Assembly (NCBI GenBank): GCA_021397845.1
Contig: CM038050.1
Location: 112,209,891 to 112,273,890 of the forward strand
DNA length: 64,000 nt
Origin: Areca catechu
Taxonomy: Eukaryota; Streptophyta; Magnoliopsida; Arecales; Arecaceae
Reading direction: 5' to 3'
Below are positions 23,641 to 34,929 of this stretch, in pieces. Below the pieces are notes generated by a model. It saw nothing but the letters and a program-made list of their open reading frames with translations. It had not been told where the DNA came from and ran no database searches. Position numbers and translations under genes: made by a program. Every line of letters begins with the position of its first letter. Position 1 is the first letter of the stretch.

Positions 23641-25454
23641 GTTTGATATCTATCCATACCTATCATTTAATCGGGATAATAGGAGATCGAAAGATTGAAT
23701 TGCACGGTAACCTACTACTGAAGGGTATTTTAATAATTTTTATCAAATTTCTCATCTTCCGGGTAGGCATGACATGTTGCTAGATGTCAATCTTGTCTTG
23801 TAGGTATTCATGAACCAATTGGATTGGTTTCATGAGTCAATTCGATGGATGGTTCGAATTGGACAATTAGATGAGCTAGTTTGACCTAATTAGGTCAATC
23901 TGGTTCGATTGGATCGAATCGGCTCAAACCTAAACCTACTGCTGGGTAGATGTGGAACCCAATGGGTCACACACACTAAAGAATTGGACAAGGAAGTCAT
24001 TCATGATTTAATTAGGGTCATAGGATCCTAATTGATTATTTAGGTGACACACTAGCATGTGTAGGCTAACCTAATTCCTAAACCCAATTGGATTGGGTCC
24101 GGTTGCTTGCTAAATGGACTAACCAATTTGTGGGAGACCTAAATTGGGTTATGTTCTAAGTAGGATGAATTTATCAGGTTTTATCTAATTTTTTTGGAGG
24201 TTTTATCTTGGAATTATGAAGAGTCCCTAAGGCACAGGACTCTTGGTACCTAAATGACATGTTGGCATTCAAAAGGGCCTAGAAGGGTCTATAGTTCTCT
24301 GATCGAAAAAATCCTTATTTGGTCAGAAAGCTTATTTAATGCCCTTTTATTTGACACCCATATTGCATATACTTTGACTTTGTCAAAGGTAGCATATGGC
24401 ATGGAAAATGGTTGACCGAATTGTGAAGAGAAGTGACTCTTCATTTGGCGCACAGAAAGGACCAAGAGTCCTTCTGCTGATGAGTTTCTTCTGTTGATTT
24501 GACTTCTTCTAATATTTATCTTTATCTCCATGCCCTTTCATGAAGGATTTGGCTGGTCAATGATTTTTGAATTTGCATGAAGAAGGAAAGGATGAATGGT
24601 GCACATGAAAGGTTGCGACTTTTCATGAGAGGGTCACGGTTTGAAGCAGAGTCTTTCTGCTTTCAGATCTCTTCAGTTTTCTCTGACTATTGGGAAATGA
24701 GAAGACACCTCTTGGCTCTTCCAGAGACCGGTACATGCCATGTGGCATGAGAATGTTTCATTTGGACATGAAGAGATGTTAGATAAGACTCCTGAATCCT
24801 AAAGAGTCTTATCAGATTTGAAGAAATATATCTAATAAGAGATTTTGGGATGTGTTTCACGTCCTTTAAGAAACTCTTTAAAGGGTGTACGGTGGAATGA
24901 AATGAATATTCATTTAGTCATCTGAAATAGGAGTCTAGATTCTACCATATTATCCATCTGAGTTTTTCTCTCTCCCTCTTCCTTTCTTTAAGACAAGACT
25001 TGTCTTGTTAAGACATGGTCTTTTCTATTACGACAAGGCTTAATTTTAGGACATAAGCCTAAGAGGTCATAAAGAAGAGTTGTCCTTAAACCAAGAGTGG
25101 TTTAGAAGAGTATCCAAAGAGTCATATAGTGGGATAGTGAGTCATACAATGGCCAAAGTCCAAAAAGCTGCCGAAAGAGTCCTACACGGGAAAGCAACTT
25201 CAAGAAGGAGTTCTTCCTTGTTTCAAATCTTGTGTTAATCACTGTTGGACGGCTTACACTTGTGAGTCTAGTGGAAGAAGTGGAATATAGCACTCCAAGT
25301 ATGTTTCATTAACCTTCTTTTATGACATATTAGTTGTAATCGAATAAGGAATCTTGGGAATTAGGGTTTCTAACTGATAAAGTGTTATCTTTATGCATGA
25401 AATTTTATAATTCAGTCTTACTAAGTTGCATAATGATCTCCTTGAAACCCAACA
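23641..25454 (+). repeat. Copia-2 3' LTR, 5'-truncated
   Basis: Matches 16425-18212 and adds the true LTR end, TTGAAACCCAACA. The first ~770 bp of the LTR are missing, replaced by the Gypsy-5 piece. Followed by TSD TGGAG. Confidence 0.88.
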
Positions 25455-25459
25455 TGGAG
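25455..25459. repeat. Target site duplication of Copia-2 (right)
   Basis: TGGAG, identical to 15651-15655. Confidence 0.88.
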
Positions 25460-25620
25460 GACCCGACTTGAGGTTGCCAAACTGTGAGTCACGCGATAGG
25501 TGGCAGGATGCCCCACCACCACCTCCGGGTTGTGAGCTTGGCTGGTGAGTGCGGGCCTGATGGAGGGCCCGGCTTGTGCTTGTCAGACTTTGAGTTGGAT
25601 GGAGGCATCCCTACATAGGT
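25460..25620. repeat. Tandem array, right remnant beyond Copia-2
   Basis: GACCCGACTTGAGGTTGCC continues the monomer broken at 15655, with CTGTGAGTCACGCGATAGG and a further GCGGGCCTGATGGAGGGCC. The array fades into unrelated sequence near 25600. Confidence 0.85.
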
Positions 25621-27430
25621 GAAAAATGAAGTTGGGCAAAAAAGAGACTTAGATAATTGAGAAGAGGTTTTACATCACCGGTAGCTCTCTTTTAAATTGC
25701 CCATGTTCCAGGTTCGCGAGCATCGGGAGGTGCCAGGACCGACGAGGTAGTGGACTCTTCCCGACTGGGCTTTGACCCCTTCACTTGAGTCCTTTGCGAT
25801 GGTCGCAGTAGCGCGCCATCCTTTATCGATAGGTTTCCCCCTGGGATCAGGTCCCATCTCTTGTTGGTTTGCCTCGCTGCGAGTCATGTGGTGGGTGGCA
25901 TCTCGCTGCCATCTCTGGACTGTGAGCGAGGCTGTGGCACTTGCTATTGATGGTGATGCAAAGGCTTCTCCTGTAGAATTGTAACACATTTCTCATATTG
26001 CAAAGATAGTGGGGAAGGGAGTTACCCATTAGGCTTGCATAAGACGATGGAAGACCAAAGCACAGGGGAATGCCTAGATTTTGAGTCTAACCAGAGAGTT
26101 GCACGAAAGGTGGAAAGTATTTGGAAAACCCATGAACACAAGCCCCTCTCTCCGCTATCATCAGACCCTTCTCTTCTCGTTCTTTGAGCAGGCTCCCAAG
26201 AGGGAGCTCTCGTGTCCCCTGCCTGTCCCCCAAGGAGGCGGCTACTGTCATTCCATCGGTGGGGAGCCTGGATCCTTAGCCTTGGCTGTGACCTCTTAGT
26301 TCCTGAATCATCTGCCACTTGTGCCCCTACTTGGCATGCCAATCTGTTGCTGCCTAGATCGTCATGGCCTGTAGCTCCGGCGTATCACCGCCATGTCGGA
26401 TGCCTCCTTCTCCTATCGGGAGCGCTCCTCCTCCTTGAAAGTTAGCTCTTTTTGGCTCGCTAGGCCTACAAAATAGAGGAGACCCGCACTGGGGATTCCA
26501 GCGAGGACACTCCAATGATCAAGTTAGTGGGATGATCGATGAGAATAGAACCTCTGAGGTGGAGAGCTTGGGGGACTCCCTTGCCTTAGGAGATGACATG
26601 ATAAAGATATTTAAACAATATAGACATGATAATGAACAAGATAGTAATGTCCAAGTAGTAGAAAGAAGGAATGGAGAGCAGGGAGTGGGGAGGTTCTCCG
26701 ACCGGTCCCTTGGTTGTTGAGCTTTTGATGGCTTACTTGCTTACCTTTTCTCGCTCCTCCTGCATTTGCCACTTACCTTTCTTACCTTATGCCTCATGCG
26801 ATGGCCCCGACCGGATCCGGGGCTTCATCCCGATGTCCTTCTTGGTGTGCCCTCTCGTGGTGCCTTCCTCGGAGGGGCTTGCCACTGCTCCCGGCTTCTC
26901 CTTCTTTCCCCCCTCTCGGACTAGTCATTCTGGAGGAGGAGGCGATCCCTCGGCCTCCCGGAGCCATCTTTTTCGGAGATCCTCCCCCCTCTTTTTGGAG
27001 AGCTCTCTCTTGTTGGGGGTGTCATTTTTTGCTTAAGAAGGGCAAGCGCAATGCCACTGAGCCCTGTTCCATGGCTGGAGGTTTCCATTCCTAGAGGGAC
27101 CATCCGAGAGCATTCAGGGCCTATGGCTTTGACAGGATTTTCCTTCTTGGGGAACTCTGGGTCTCACGCCACGTGGGTCGGCATCCTTCAGCCATATGGT
27201 AGTCGATATGGCATCACGTTATGGGGCCCTGGGTCTGACGGAGCCTACCTCATGCAGAGCATGCGGGTGACGTGTTGCGGAGCTAGCATTGGTGGCAGGG
27301 CATGCACCACCTTCTAGAGGTTGCAGGTGGACGGGGACCTCCATGCCATGGTCTGAATTCCTATTGATCCTTCCCTCCTTCACCACTGGCAAGAATTCTG
27401 GCCTTCGAATGGCAGGGAAGGACCTCTCGA
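25620..27430. other. GC-rich unassigned region between tandem arrays
   Basis: Open frames of 60-121 codons occur on both strands with heavy overlap (for example 26671-27036 plus, 26022-26342 and 27219-27503 minus). None shows a domain I know. One array-like core (CTGCGAGTCATGTGGTGGGTGGC) recurs near 25880. A short AT-rich patch at about 26595-26650 interrupts the GC-rich context. Given the Tat-type pol on the minus strand at 27950-29392, this is most simply that element's 3' non-coding or accessory region. No gene claimed. Confidence 0.3.
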
Positions 27431-27439
27431 AAGGAGGTC

Positions 27440-27850
27440 CCCCTTCAGTAGCATGAGCACGAGCCCGACTAAGAGCTGACCTCGGATGGAGGGTTCGTCC
27501 CATGGCTCAATCCCGATTGGGAGCCGACCTCGACAGGAGGGCTCGCCACATGAGCTTGACCTCGACTGGGAGCCGACTTCGACAGGAGGGCTTGCTTTAT
27601 GAGATCGACCTTGACTAGGTGCTGACCTCAGCAGGAGGGCTCACTTTACGAGCTCGACCATGACTTGGAACTAACCTCTATAGGAGGGCTAACTTCGACA
27701 GCATGAGGACAACCTCGGCCGGAGCTGACCTTGGCACGAAGGTTTGCTTCGTTAGCATGAAAATGACCGTGGCTGGGAGCTGACCTCTACAGGAAGGCTT
27801 GCTTCATGAGCTCGACCCCGGCTAGGAGTTGACCTTAGCCTTCCACCTGG
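27440..27850. repeat. Minisatellite with 49 bp unit
   Basis: The landmark (A)GGAGGG recurs at 27535, 27584, 27633 and 27682, exactly 49 bp apart, then at about 54-55 bp steps (27736, 27791) with more divergence. The unit reads roughly GAGCCGACCTCGACAGGAGG, then GCTCGC...TGAGCTCGACC. Since 49 is not a multiple of three it does not encode a protein repeat. A short CGGCTGACGGCTGACGG run follows near 27888. Confidence 0.82.
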
Positions 27851-27949
27851 GGGCCGCGTCTAGGTGGCAATCCGCACCCGTGCGGCTGACGGCTGACGGC
27901 TGGCGGCTGTGTATGCTCCATGTCAGCGGATGTTGCCACATTAATGGTA

Positions 27950-29392
27950 CCAGGTTGAGAAACTTCTACCTAGTATAGTACCAGGTCACTAACCTTAAAG
28001 GCCTTATCGCAAACCTTGGCATTAGAGTAATGAGCAACCTTGTACATGTATGCTACCATCTTGATGCATACTTTTTTCTGAAACTCATTTATCAAGTCTA
28101 GGTCCATAAGTTGCCTTTCTGAGTAGGCTTGCTCATCATAATTTCTACCTGTGCCAAGGGTATTCCAATTTTGATGGGTATCATTGCTTTAATCTCAAAA
28201 GCTAGGTTGAAAAGTATTTCTCTCATTGAAACTCTTAGTGTCGTTCGGTATCCCCAAAGTACATATAGTGCTCGTTGACCCCTGATCTTTTAGCTTTTCC
28301 AAGCCTCTTTTAATTCCTTGGAGGTTGGCTTGATTCATAACTTCAGCTTGTCCATTGGCTTGGGGATGCACCATTCAAGTGAGGTGATGTGAGATCCCTT
28401 GGTCTTTGCAAAATTTCTCAAACTGGGCTCCATTGAACGATTGTTCATTGTTGGTGTTCAACACTAGGGGGATGCTAAAGTGATAGATGATAGCCCTCCA
28501 CATGAAATATATTACTTTAGACTCAGTAATGCGGGCTAGCAGCTCGACTTCCACCCATCTTGTAAAGTAATCAATGGCAACTAGTAGGAACTAGTGTTGA
28601 CTTAAAGTTGGTGGGAACGAGCCGAAGATATCCACCCCCCATTATGGAAAGGCCATGCGGTGCATATGGGAGTGATCGATACAGCCAGGAGATGTTGAAT
28701 ATTCATATTTCTTTGACAAGTATCATATTTTATAATAATGTTCTTGGCATTTTGTTGCATGGTTGGCTAGTAATAACTTTATCAGAGCAACTTATATGCT
28801 ACCAACCTTTTTCTAATATGATCTCTAGAGATTCCTTCATGAACTTTCCTTAGCATGAATTTCAGCTCAGATGGCCACAAGTATTTAAGGAGGGGTAGAA
28901 AAAATGATCATTTATAAAGTTTTCCTTCATGTACCAAGTATTTGAAAGATCTATGCTTGATCTAGTGGGCTTCCTTTGGTCTATAGGGAGTCGACCATGC
29001 TTAAGGAAGTCAGTCAGTAGATCGATCTAGCATAGGTTATCTTCAAGTTGTAGAACTTCTGATGATTTCTCAATGGTCAACTTTTTGATTTATTGAAAGT
29101 AGGCACATCAGGGAAGTGCCGTCAGTGCAGTACTCGCTACTTTGTCAGCAGGACTGTTCGGGAGTTATCTTCTCTTGAGATCTGCTGAACCTCAAAGCCA
29201 TGGAAGTTATTGATTAATTTGTTGACTCTCTAGAAATATTTGATCATGTTTCCTTTTCAAGTCTTGCAGTCACCCTTGACATGGCCAACAACTAGTTGAG
29301 AGTCATTGTAGACTCCTAAGTCTTGTACTCCTAGCTCTTTGGCAATTTTGAGCCCTACAATCAGAGCTTTATACTCGCCTCATTTTCAGGCC
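27950..29392 (-). pseudogene. Tat/Retand-type Gypsy RNase H-integrase remnant
   Basis: Read on the minus strand from 29392 downward. First comes an RNase H of the extra (archaeal-like) type usual in Tat elements (EYKALIVGLK, NDSQLVVG). The integrase core follows (AIDYFTRWVEVE, then LNTNNEQSFNGAQF, then PQANGQAEV), then its C-terminal part (KMVAYMYKVA...FKVSDLVL). Many stops and shifts make it dead. The second catalytic Asp, normally in TDNG, reads Asn (TNN). The head is cut at 29392/29393, where Gypsy-A LTR sequence begins; no gag, protease or RT is left. Downstream in its own sense lie the 49 bp minisatellite and the 107 bp array. Confidence 0.83.
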
Positions 29393-30807
29393 ATGTTATA
29401 CTTGAGTCCTGTATTTAGAGTTGACTCACATAATTAGGATTTATGAGTCAAGTTTTGGAATATGTTCAGTTCAATTGAGCTTAGTTATTCGGTCAACTCA
29501 TGTTGAGCCAATTTTGAGTCCTATGAGTCCTGTAAGTTTTATGTTGAGTCTAGTCTAGTTAAGTTGAAGTAAGTCCTGTAATAAGTTGAGCATTTCAACC
29601 AATCAAATTGAGTCTTGTAGGTCTAGTACAAGTTTGTGTTACAAGTCTATGTCAAGTACCAGTTTCATATAAGGGGAGGATCACCAAAGTAGAAGTCCAT
29701 GAAGTCTCTCCACATGAAGATTCCAGGCATATTCTTCTTCCAGGCATCCCAGCCCAGAAGATCTTCAAGTCCAAAAGCCGTGGCACCCCAGGTTTTCACA
29801 AATCCACTTCTAAGCTGGCACCCAGGATTTCCAACCCAGCAGGGGACATGGACCAAAGCCCAACGCCCAACCTTGGAGGCCACCCAAGTCCTACTCAAGC
29901 CCATGTGCCAAGCCAAGCTTTGAAGGTCACCCAAGCCCAATAGGAGGCCGCCCCTTGCTACCCAAGGTCCAAGCCCAAGAGTGGATGGCGTCCAAGCCCA
30001 AGTGAAGCACATTTGACCAAGTCCAAGAGAGGGAGAAGTCCAATTCTAACAAGGAGATCAAGTTTAATTTCTATTCAAATTGTATACTTCTAGTTCTAAG
30101 CAAATTTGTAATCCCTCTCCCACTCATCTTTGTAATTCTATCCTAACAAGGAGAGGACATGGGAACATCTATAAATACCCCACCCCTCCACCCTCTTGAA
30201 CTAATGATAGAATTATTATGAATGAATTTCTCTTGAGTTTTCCTCAAAGTTTTCTGTGATTAAGGGTATCTGTGTGATCCCTGCACCATGCCTCAAAGCC
30301 GCCAGCCCTCTTCATCCCTTGGCCACCCTCTTCAAACTTTTTCCTTCCTTTCTTTCTTTAGTGATTTAGCTTTCTTATTCTTTATTTTCTAACCTTTGTT
30401 AGGTGATTTGCAGTTCTCTTAGAGTTCACGAATCCAAGGATTCTATCTGACTAGCTTTTCGGCCATCGGATTGAAAGCCATGAATCCGTAGGGTCAATAG
30501 CTTTATTTTTCATACCGCATCTTAGAGCATAGAGCGAACTCTTCATGGATCAAACTTCAAATATCTGCCAGGTATACCCCCTAGACTCCTCTGGTAGTGG
30601 TATTACAGAAGAGCTAGTCCTAACCCGGGCCTCTTAGCCTTGGCGGTCCTGTTTCTTCACTTTAGTGGTTTATTTCTGCATGCCCATGCTTCAAATTCTT
30701 TATAGAATTTTTTACTTAATATCTTGGCATGAAATTCATGATACAAACTCCTAACTTGATTTCTAACAACAAAAAAATAATTGGCATGCATGAATAATCC
30801 TACATCA
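29393..30807 (+). repeat. Gypsy-A 5' LTR, 5'-truncated
   Basis: Runs from a junction with Tat pol at 29392 to CTACATCA, directly before the primer-binding site. By comparison with the 3' copy (start 41254) about 150 bp are missing at its 5' end. A clear CTATAAATACC promoter box lies near 30170. AATGAATGAATTTC-type sequence follows. Confidence 0.8.
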
Positions 30808-30809
30808 TT

Positions 30810-30821
30810 TGGTATCAGAGC
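30810..30821 (+). other. Gypsy-A primer-binding site
   Basis: TGGTATCAGAGC, the exact initiator-Met tRNA complement, two bases after the LTR end. Confidence 0.9.
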
Positions 30822-31915
30822 ATGTTTTAGGGCTAGTTTCTACATCCTATAATTTCTATACATAGTATATTATTTCTACTTTTCTTGCATGTAGGTAGAT
30901 CAGAAAATATTAATTTTTATTTTTCTAGATTTTTATTAATTGATAGTAATTTTCAAAATTTTCTCATGATTTATTTTGGTCTATGAAATTTTTTCATGCC
31001 TATTTTTTTTGCCCTATAAACTTCTGCATCCTATCATCTACAGTAGGTGTCAGAGTTTTGGTCTAGATCATCACCTTAGAAATTTTATTTTTTATTTAAA
31101 TTTGCATGATATACTCTCTTTTTAGTCTTGATAATTATGATAATTTTTAATTAATTTTATTGAAACAAAAAAATAATAATTTTTGCATCTTAGAAACCCT
31201 AATAGAAATCCTAAACTTCTTCACATGGTCTAAAAACCCTAGGTTTTGCATCATCATCTGAATTTTTCTCTACATGAAACTTGGTAAGAATCATCTGCAC
31301 TATTCATACTCTGTCTTGAAATTTTTTTGATTTTTTTCTGCACCGAAACTAAACTAAATTTTGCATCGAATCAAACCCTAATTTCTGTTCTGCATACTTG
31401 ATCAAACCAAATCTAATCAACTTTCAAACCCTATCTCACCAAGCCCTAATTTTGTTTGATAATTTAATCAACTTAAATTTAATTTTCCACCACATAAAAG
31501 ATAAAAAAATATTTTTTATTTTTCTAATTGTTATGATTGCATTAGGTTCATTGAGTGTCATCATTTCATTCAATCAATCTTAAGGGCATTTTTCCATCTA
31601 AGATCAGGGTAGGATTTCATCACCTATCATGGGTCCAAAATAACCATCCAGCATCAGAACCTAAGCCTTAACTAAAATCAATTAGCAACCTAATTGCTCT
31701 AGAGATCTTAGGGACATCAACAGGTCGGGTCCGAATTGTGTGGGCCAACTAGTGAACTTAATTCCCCAGCTACTACTAAAAACTAGTATCTAAGGCTAGA
31801 GGTCCAGAGGCGAACACCCTAAGCAGACTGGTGGTTTTTAATTAGGACCCTGTCACAGGTAGGGGGGTCTTCCACCACCTCACCTCTTACCTGGCCAGTG
31901 GAAGGATTAGCTGTT
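30822..31915 (+). other. Gypsy-A leader, first part
   Basis: AT-rich, no gene. The last 130 bp contain GGTGGTTTTTAATTAGGACC and TTACCTGGCCAGTGGAAGG, part of a block also seen in Gypsy-3, Gypsy-4 and the two Copia leaders. It is cut at 31915 by Gypsy-3; the continuing text (GAATTAAGTGTAAGTTGAG) is at 39023. Confidence 0.7.
31911..31915. repeat. Target site duplication of Gypsy-3 (left)
   Basis: CTGTT here against TTGTT at 39018-39022: one mismatch. The flanking text reads through into the same Gypsy leader sequence (GGATTAGCTG...TTAAGTGTAAGTTGAG) that Gypsy-3 itself carries near 36485-36505. Confidence 0.65.
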
Positions 31916-33491
31916 TGATGCGGGACGACTCCGAGATTACTAAACATGTAGGAAAAATAGTAAACTAATTTTTTAAAACTTTTTTATAATTTTAATTTAT
32001 AGGCTAGATTTCCAAAATCAAGTAAAGACTAGCAAGATGAATATCAATGCAAAGAATCATCATGCATGCATGTTTATGCAAAATAATAAAAGTCAGGACC
32101 CGAGAATTGAGAAATTTCTAGCTTAAGATAGCTAACCTTCAATCAAAATAGAAATCAAGATTAAGGAAGGATATTACCAAATAGGGATTGAAGAATCTGT
32201 AATTGAAGAGATCACTCACACTTTGATCGGAGCCTGGATGGTGAAGCTTCAGTTTCCTTAAATTTGATGGATGATTTGGGTGGTCCTGGAGGCAGAGAAG
32301 GCCTCCTTTGGAGAGGGGAAACACCTCAGAGATCTTGCAAGCATCAGAGAATTGTTAGAAAGCAACAACAAAATAATAAAAGGAGCTTAGGGTTTGAAGA
32401 ATGTGGAATCAGGGTTTGGAGTGGGCGGCTTGGTGAAGAATGATGGACTCCTTGCTTGGGCGGCCTAGGGCACTCTTCTCTTGGGCGTATGAAGGCTTGG
32501 ATGGTAGCAAGCTAGGGCGTGGAAGACTTCTAAGGCAGCAGGGGTTTGGTTGGGTACAAGGAGAGCACTCAAACAAAACCAGAGAATCAACACAAAACAC
32601 AAGGCAATCAACTCAAAATTTCAGCAAAGTTTAATTCATATGAGAAAAGCTGATTACAAGAGGAAGAGGGATGGGATATTTATAGAGCTCCCATGCCCTC
32701 TCTTAAAGGGATTACATGTCTTCTCCTAGTTAGAATAGGTTTACATAATTTAAGTAGGAGAAAGATTACAAAATAAACCTAGAACTAGTAGTATACAAGT
32801 TGAATGAAATAAAAACTCAAACTCCTTCTTTCATTTGAACTTTTCCACCATGTTTGGACTTGGTCAACCATTAAGGACACCCCTCTTGGCATGTTGGGCT
32901 TCATGGGGGGAAGAAAGGGCCGGCCAGGGGCATGGGGTGCATGGGCTTTGGGCCTCTTGGAAGTTGGGGTGCCTGGGCTGATATATTCCTGGCATCAGAC
33001 TAGAATCTTGGTTCTTAAAGGCTTGGGCCTTGCACTTAAGCTTGATTTTTCCAGGGTTGGGCACAGATGGACCTCTGGATTCATGATATGCCCTGGTCTG
33101 GGAATATACTCTGGCATTTGGAGAGAATCTGGGCATCTGGAGAGCATCTGGAAGGAATGAGGGTATCTGAAAAGGCATCTTGGATCCTAGGGTGTCATAC
33201 AAAATCCAATAAGCTGACGTTGTGGCCTCTGACTCCTAGATGAGGCATGGTGGAACTCCAAAATAGGGTAACCTCCTCTCTTGTACAAAAATTGGACTCA
33301 TACTGGACTTATACTGAAATATAGGACTCGATATTAGACTGGGATTGAGACACAATCAACTAGTCTCAACTTATTACAGGTCTCAATCTTACTTGCTTAC
33401 AAAATTGTAACACATGACTAAGGTTCTAAAACCCTAATCAGTAAACCATATAGGATCTAGTGATCCGTGTTTGATCCTAGTATCCCCACCA
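31916..33491 (-). repeat. Gypsy-3 3' LTR (1576 bp)
   Basis: Plus-strand text runs TGATGCGGGAC...GTATCCCCACCA; in minus sense it starts TGGTGGGGATAC and ends CGCATCA. Matches 37451-39017. A minus-sense TATAAAT box lies near 32675-32685 (plus text GATATTTATAGAG). Confidence 0.87.
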
Positions 33492-33512
33492 ATTCTCCCG
33501 GGGTGGGAAGAA
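33492..33512 (-). other. Gypsy-3 polypurine tract region
   Basis: Minus sense reads TTCCCACCCCGGGAGAAT up to the LTR start, the same signature that precedes the LTRs of Gypsy-A (41230-41253) and Gypsy-5 (22205-22227). Confidence 0.8.
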
Positions 33513-34110
33513 CTCGATCCCATCGAGTAAGGGTCATTTGGCTACTCAAGGAGGGTTTGGGTCGAGGCACTGCAGATTCACACCAGCATTCCACAAGTCC
33601 TCAGATTCTGGCCGATCTTACCATCGGACCAAGTACTGTTGACAATCTCCATCCCAGGTATTGATGGCTTGATCATCCAGGTTCTCTCAATCTTTCCTCA
33701 CTAAAAGGCCAAATTGTATGCGGTCGCTCTGGAATGGGTTCACTCACAATGAAAGGGAGTGGTTCAAGGGGCTCGCTGGGTATCACTGCTGGCTCCCTAG
33801 ACTCTACAAGATCTGAGATGATGAAGGTGGAGCTAATACCTAGGAATCAGATGATATCTCAAGCGCATAGGCATTAGGTCCATTACTCTTCATTATTTTG
33901 GATGGGCCAACTTCACGAGCATGAAATGCCTTTATAATCACATAATTCTCTGCAAAAACTTCTTTATCTCACTTTTGGGAATTAGCTAAGTTTTTATTTA
34001 ATTCATCACTTATGTTCAGCTTTTGACTAATTTCCAGATGCAAATGCTGTGCAGAGGCTAGTGTAGGTGTAGACAAATAAATCGAGTTTGTGGATTCAAA
34101 ATAGAGGTTA
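33513..34110 (-). pseudogene. Gypsy-3 integrase C-terminus and chromodomain
   Basis: From about 34050 downward the minus strand reads STPTLASAQHLHLEISQKLN, then FHAREVGPSKI and SNGPNAYALEI, the typical linker and C-terminal barrel of plant chromovirus integrases. The chromodomain follows (LDDQAI...QQYLVRW...PESEDLW). Stops and frame changes break it. Catalytic core motifs (D, D, E) do not occur upstream. It starts at the same point as the corresponding block in Gypsy-A. Confidence 0.82.
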
Positions 34111-34383
34111 TTTCATTATGTACACCTATTTATTTTGGTTGTTCTTTAGGGATTTGTCTTGTGCTTCCCCTATGAACAACTCTTGTAAATTCTTAGTTCC
34201 ACCTATAATGTTTGATCTTGGCTCAATTACTTCTTCTTCTATTATTATAGTGGGTTCAGGATCAATTCTCATTAATTCCTCAATGGGTTCAGAAGGGTAT
34301 TCCTCTAATTCTTTAGCCTTAATTAGATTAACTCCTGGTTTTGCTCTAAGGCTACTAGAATTTCTCTTGATTGAATTTCTGGG
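34111..34383 (-). other. Gypsy-3 linker between protease and integrase tail
   Basis: Minus sense encodes an acidic stretch (EELMRIDPEPTIIIEEEV, about 34230-34290) and then decayed sequence. This is where RT, RNase H and the integrase core would lie in a complete chromovirus; only some 300 bp are present. Confidence 0.6.
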
Positions 34384-34700
34384 CTAAGTGAGATAAATCA
34401 CAAATTTCTTTCTATGATGATGAAAGGTACAGATGTTGGTTCCACTAGATAGGGTAGCATCATGATCATAAAGCCATGGTTGACCTAGAATGACATTACT
34501 AACCTTCATGGGAAGGACATCACACCAAATCTCTTCTTCATATGATTGCAATTTAATTAAGATTTGGCACCTAGACTTGATTGGCATGGAGGTGGAATCT
34601 ATCCATGATACTTTATAGGGACTGGGGTGTGGAACTAGGGTCAAGCCTAGGGGTTTAGCTATTTCAGTAGCAATGGCATTGACACAACTCCCACTGTCTA
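34384..34700 (-). pseudogene. Gypsy-3 aspartic protease remnant
   Basis: The open minus-strand piece 34384-34644 holds the second half of a retropepsin of plant Gypsy type (PYKVSWI, then SNVILGQPWLYDHDATL). The segment just upstream in minus sense (about 34650-34710) reads DSGSCVNAIATE-like text, i.e. a degraded active-site loop, joined across a stop. It would have cleaved Gag; now dead. Confidence 0.72.
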
Positions 34701-34929
34701 TTATAATCTTTTATACTTTATTCTCAAGTTTTACAAAAGTCTGTAGGATGCTAGTCCTACGCCAATCTTCCTCAATTTAGGCTTGGGTCAAAATACATCT
34801 AACTACCCCTATTTGATCAAATTCCTCCTCATTTCATTCATATTCTTCTACCAAGTTCGGTTCACCTCATAAACTTTTTCTTTTACATCCTTATTGTTGG
34901 GTTTAGGCTTTTGTTCCTCTAGCTCCCCT

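Larger units (their letters stand above)
15656..25454 (+). mobile_element. Copia-2: old, degenerate Angela-type element with a Gypsy replacement
   Basis: A relative of Copia-1, similar through LTR, leader and pol but clearly diverged. Boundaries are TG at 15656 and CA at 25454 with TSD TGGAG. Damage is heavy: the LTR-leader junction including the primer-binding site is deleted, most of gag is missing, pol has many stops and shifts, and the 3' third of pol plus the first ~770 bp of the 3' LTR are replaced by a Gypsy chromodomain-LTR piece (21931-23640). The intact TSD shows one insertion into the tandem array, followed by internal deletion and recombination. Confidence 0.85.

Noticed and set aside
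26671..27503. Plus- and minus-strand frames of 90-121 codons
   Set aside because: Overlap each other on both strands and show no domain; probably chance frames in GC-rich DNA.
32409..33202. Several 60-110 codon ORFs, also seen around 38527-38793
   Set aside because: They occur in both LTRs of Gypsy-3 and are not coding.
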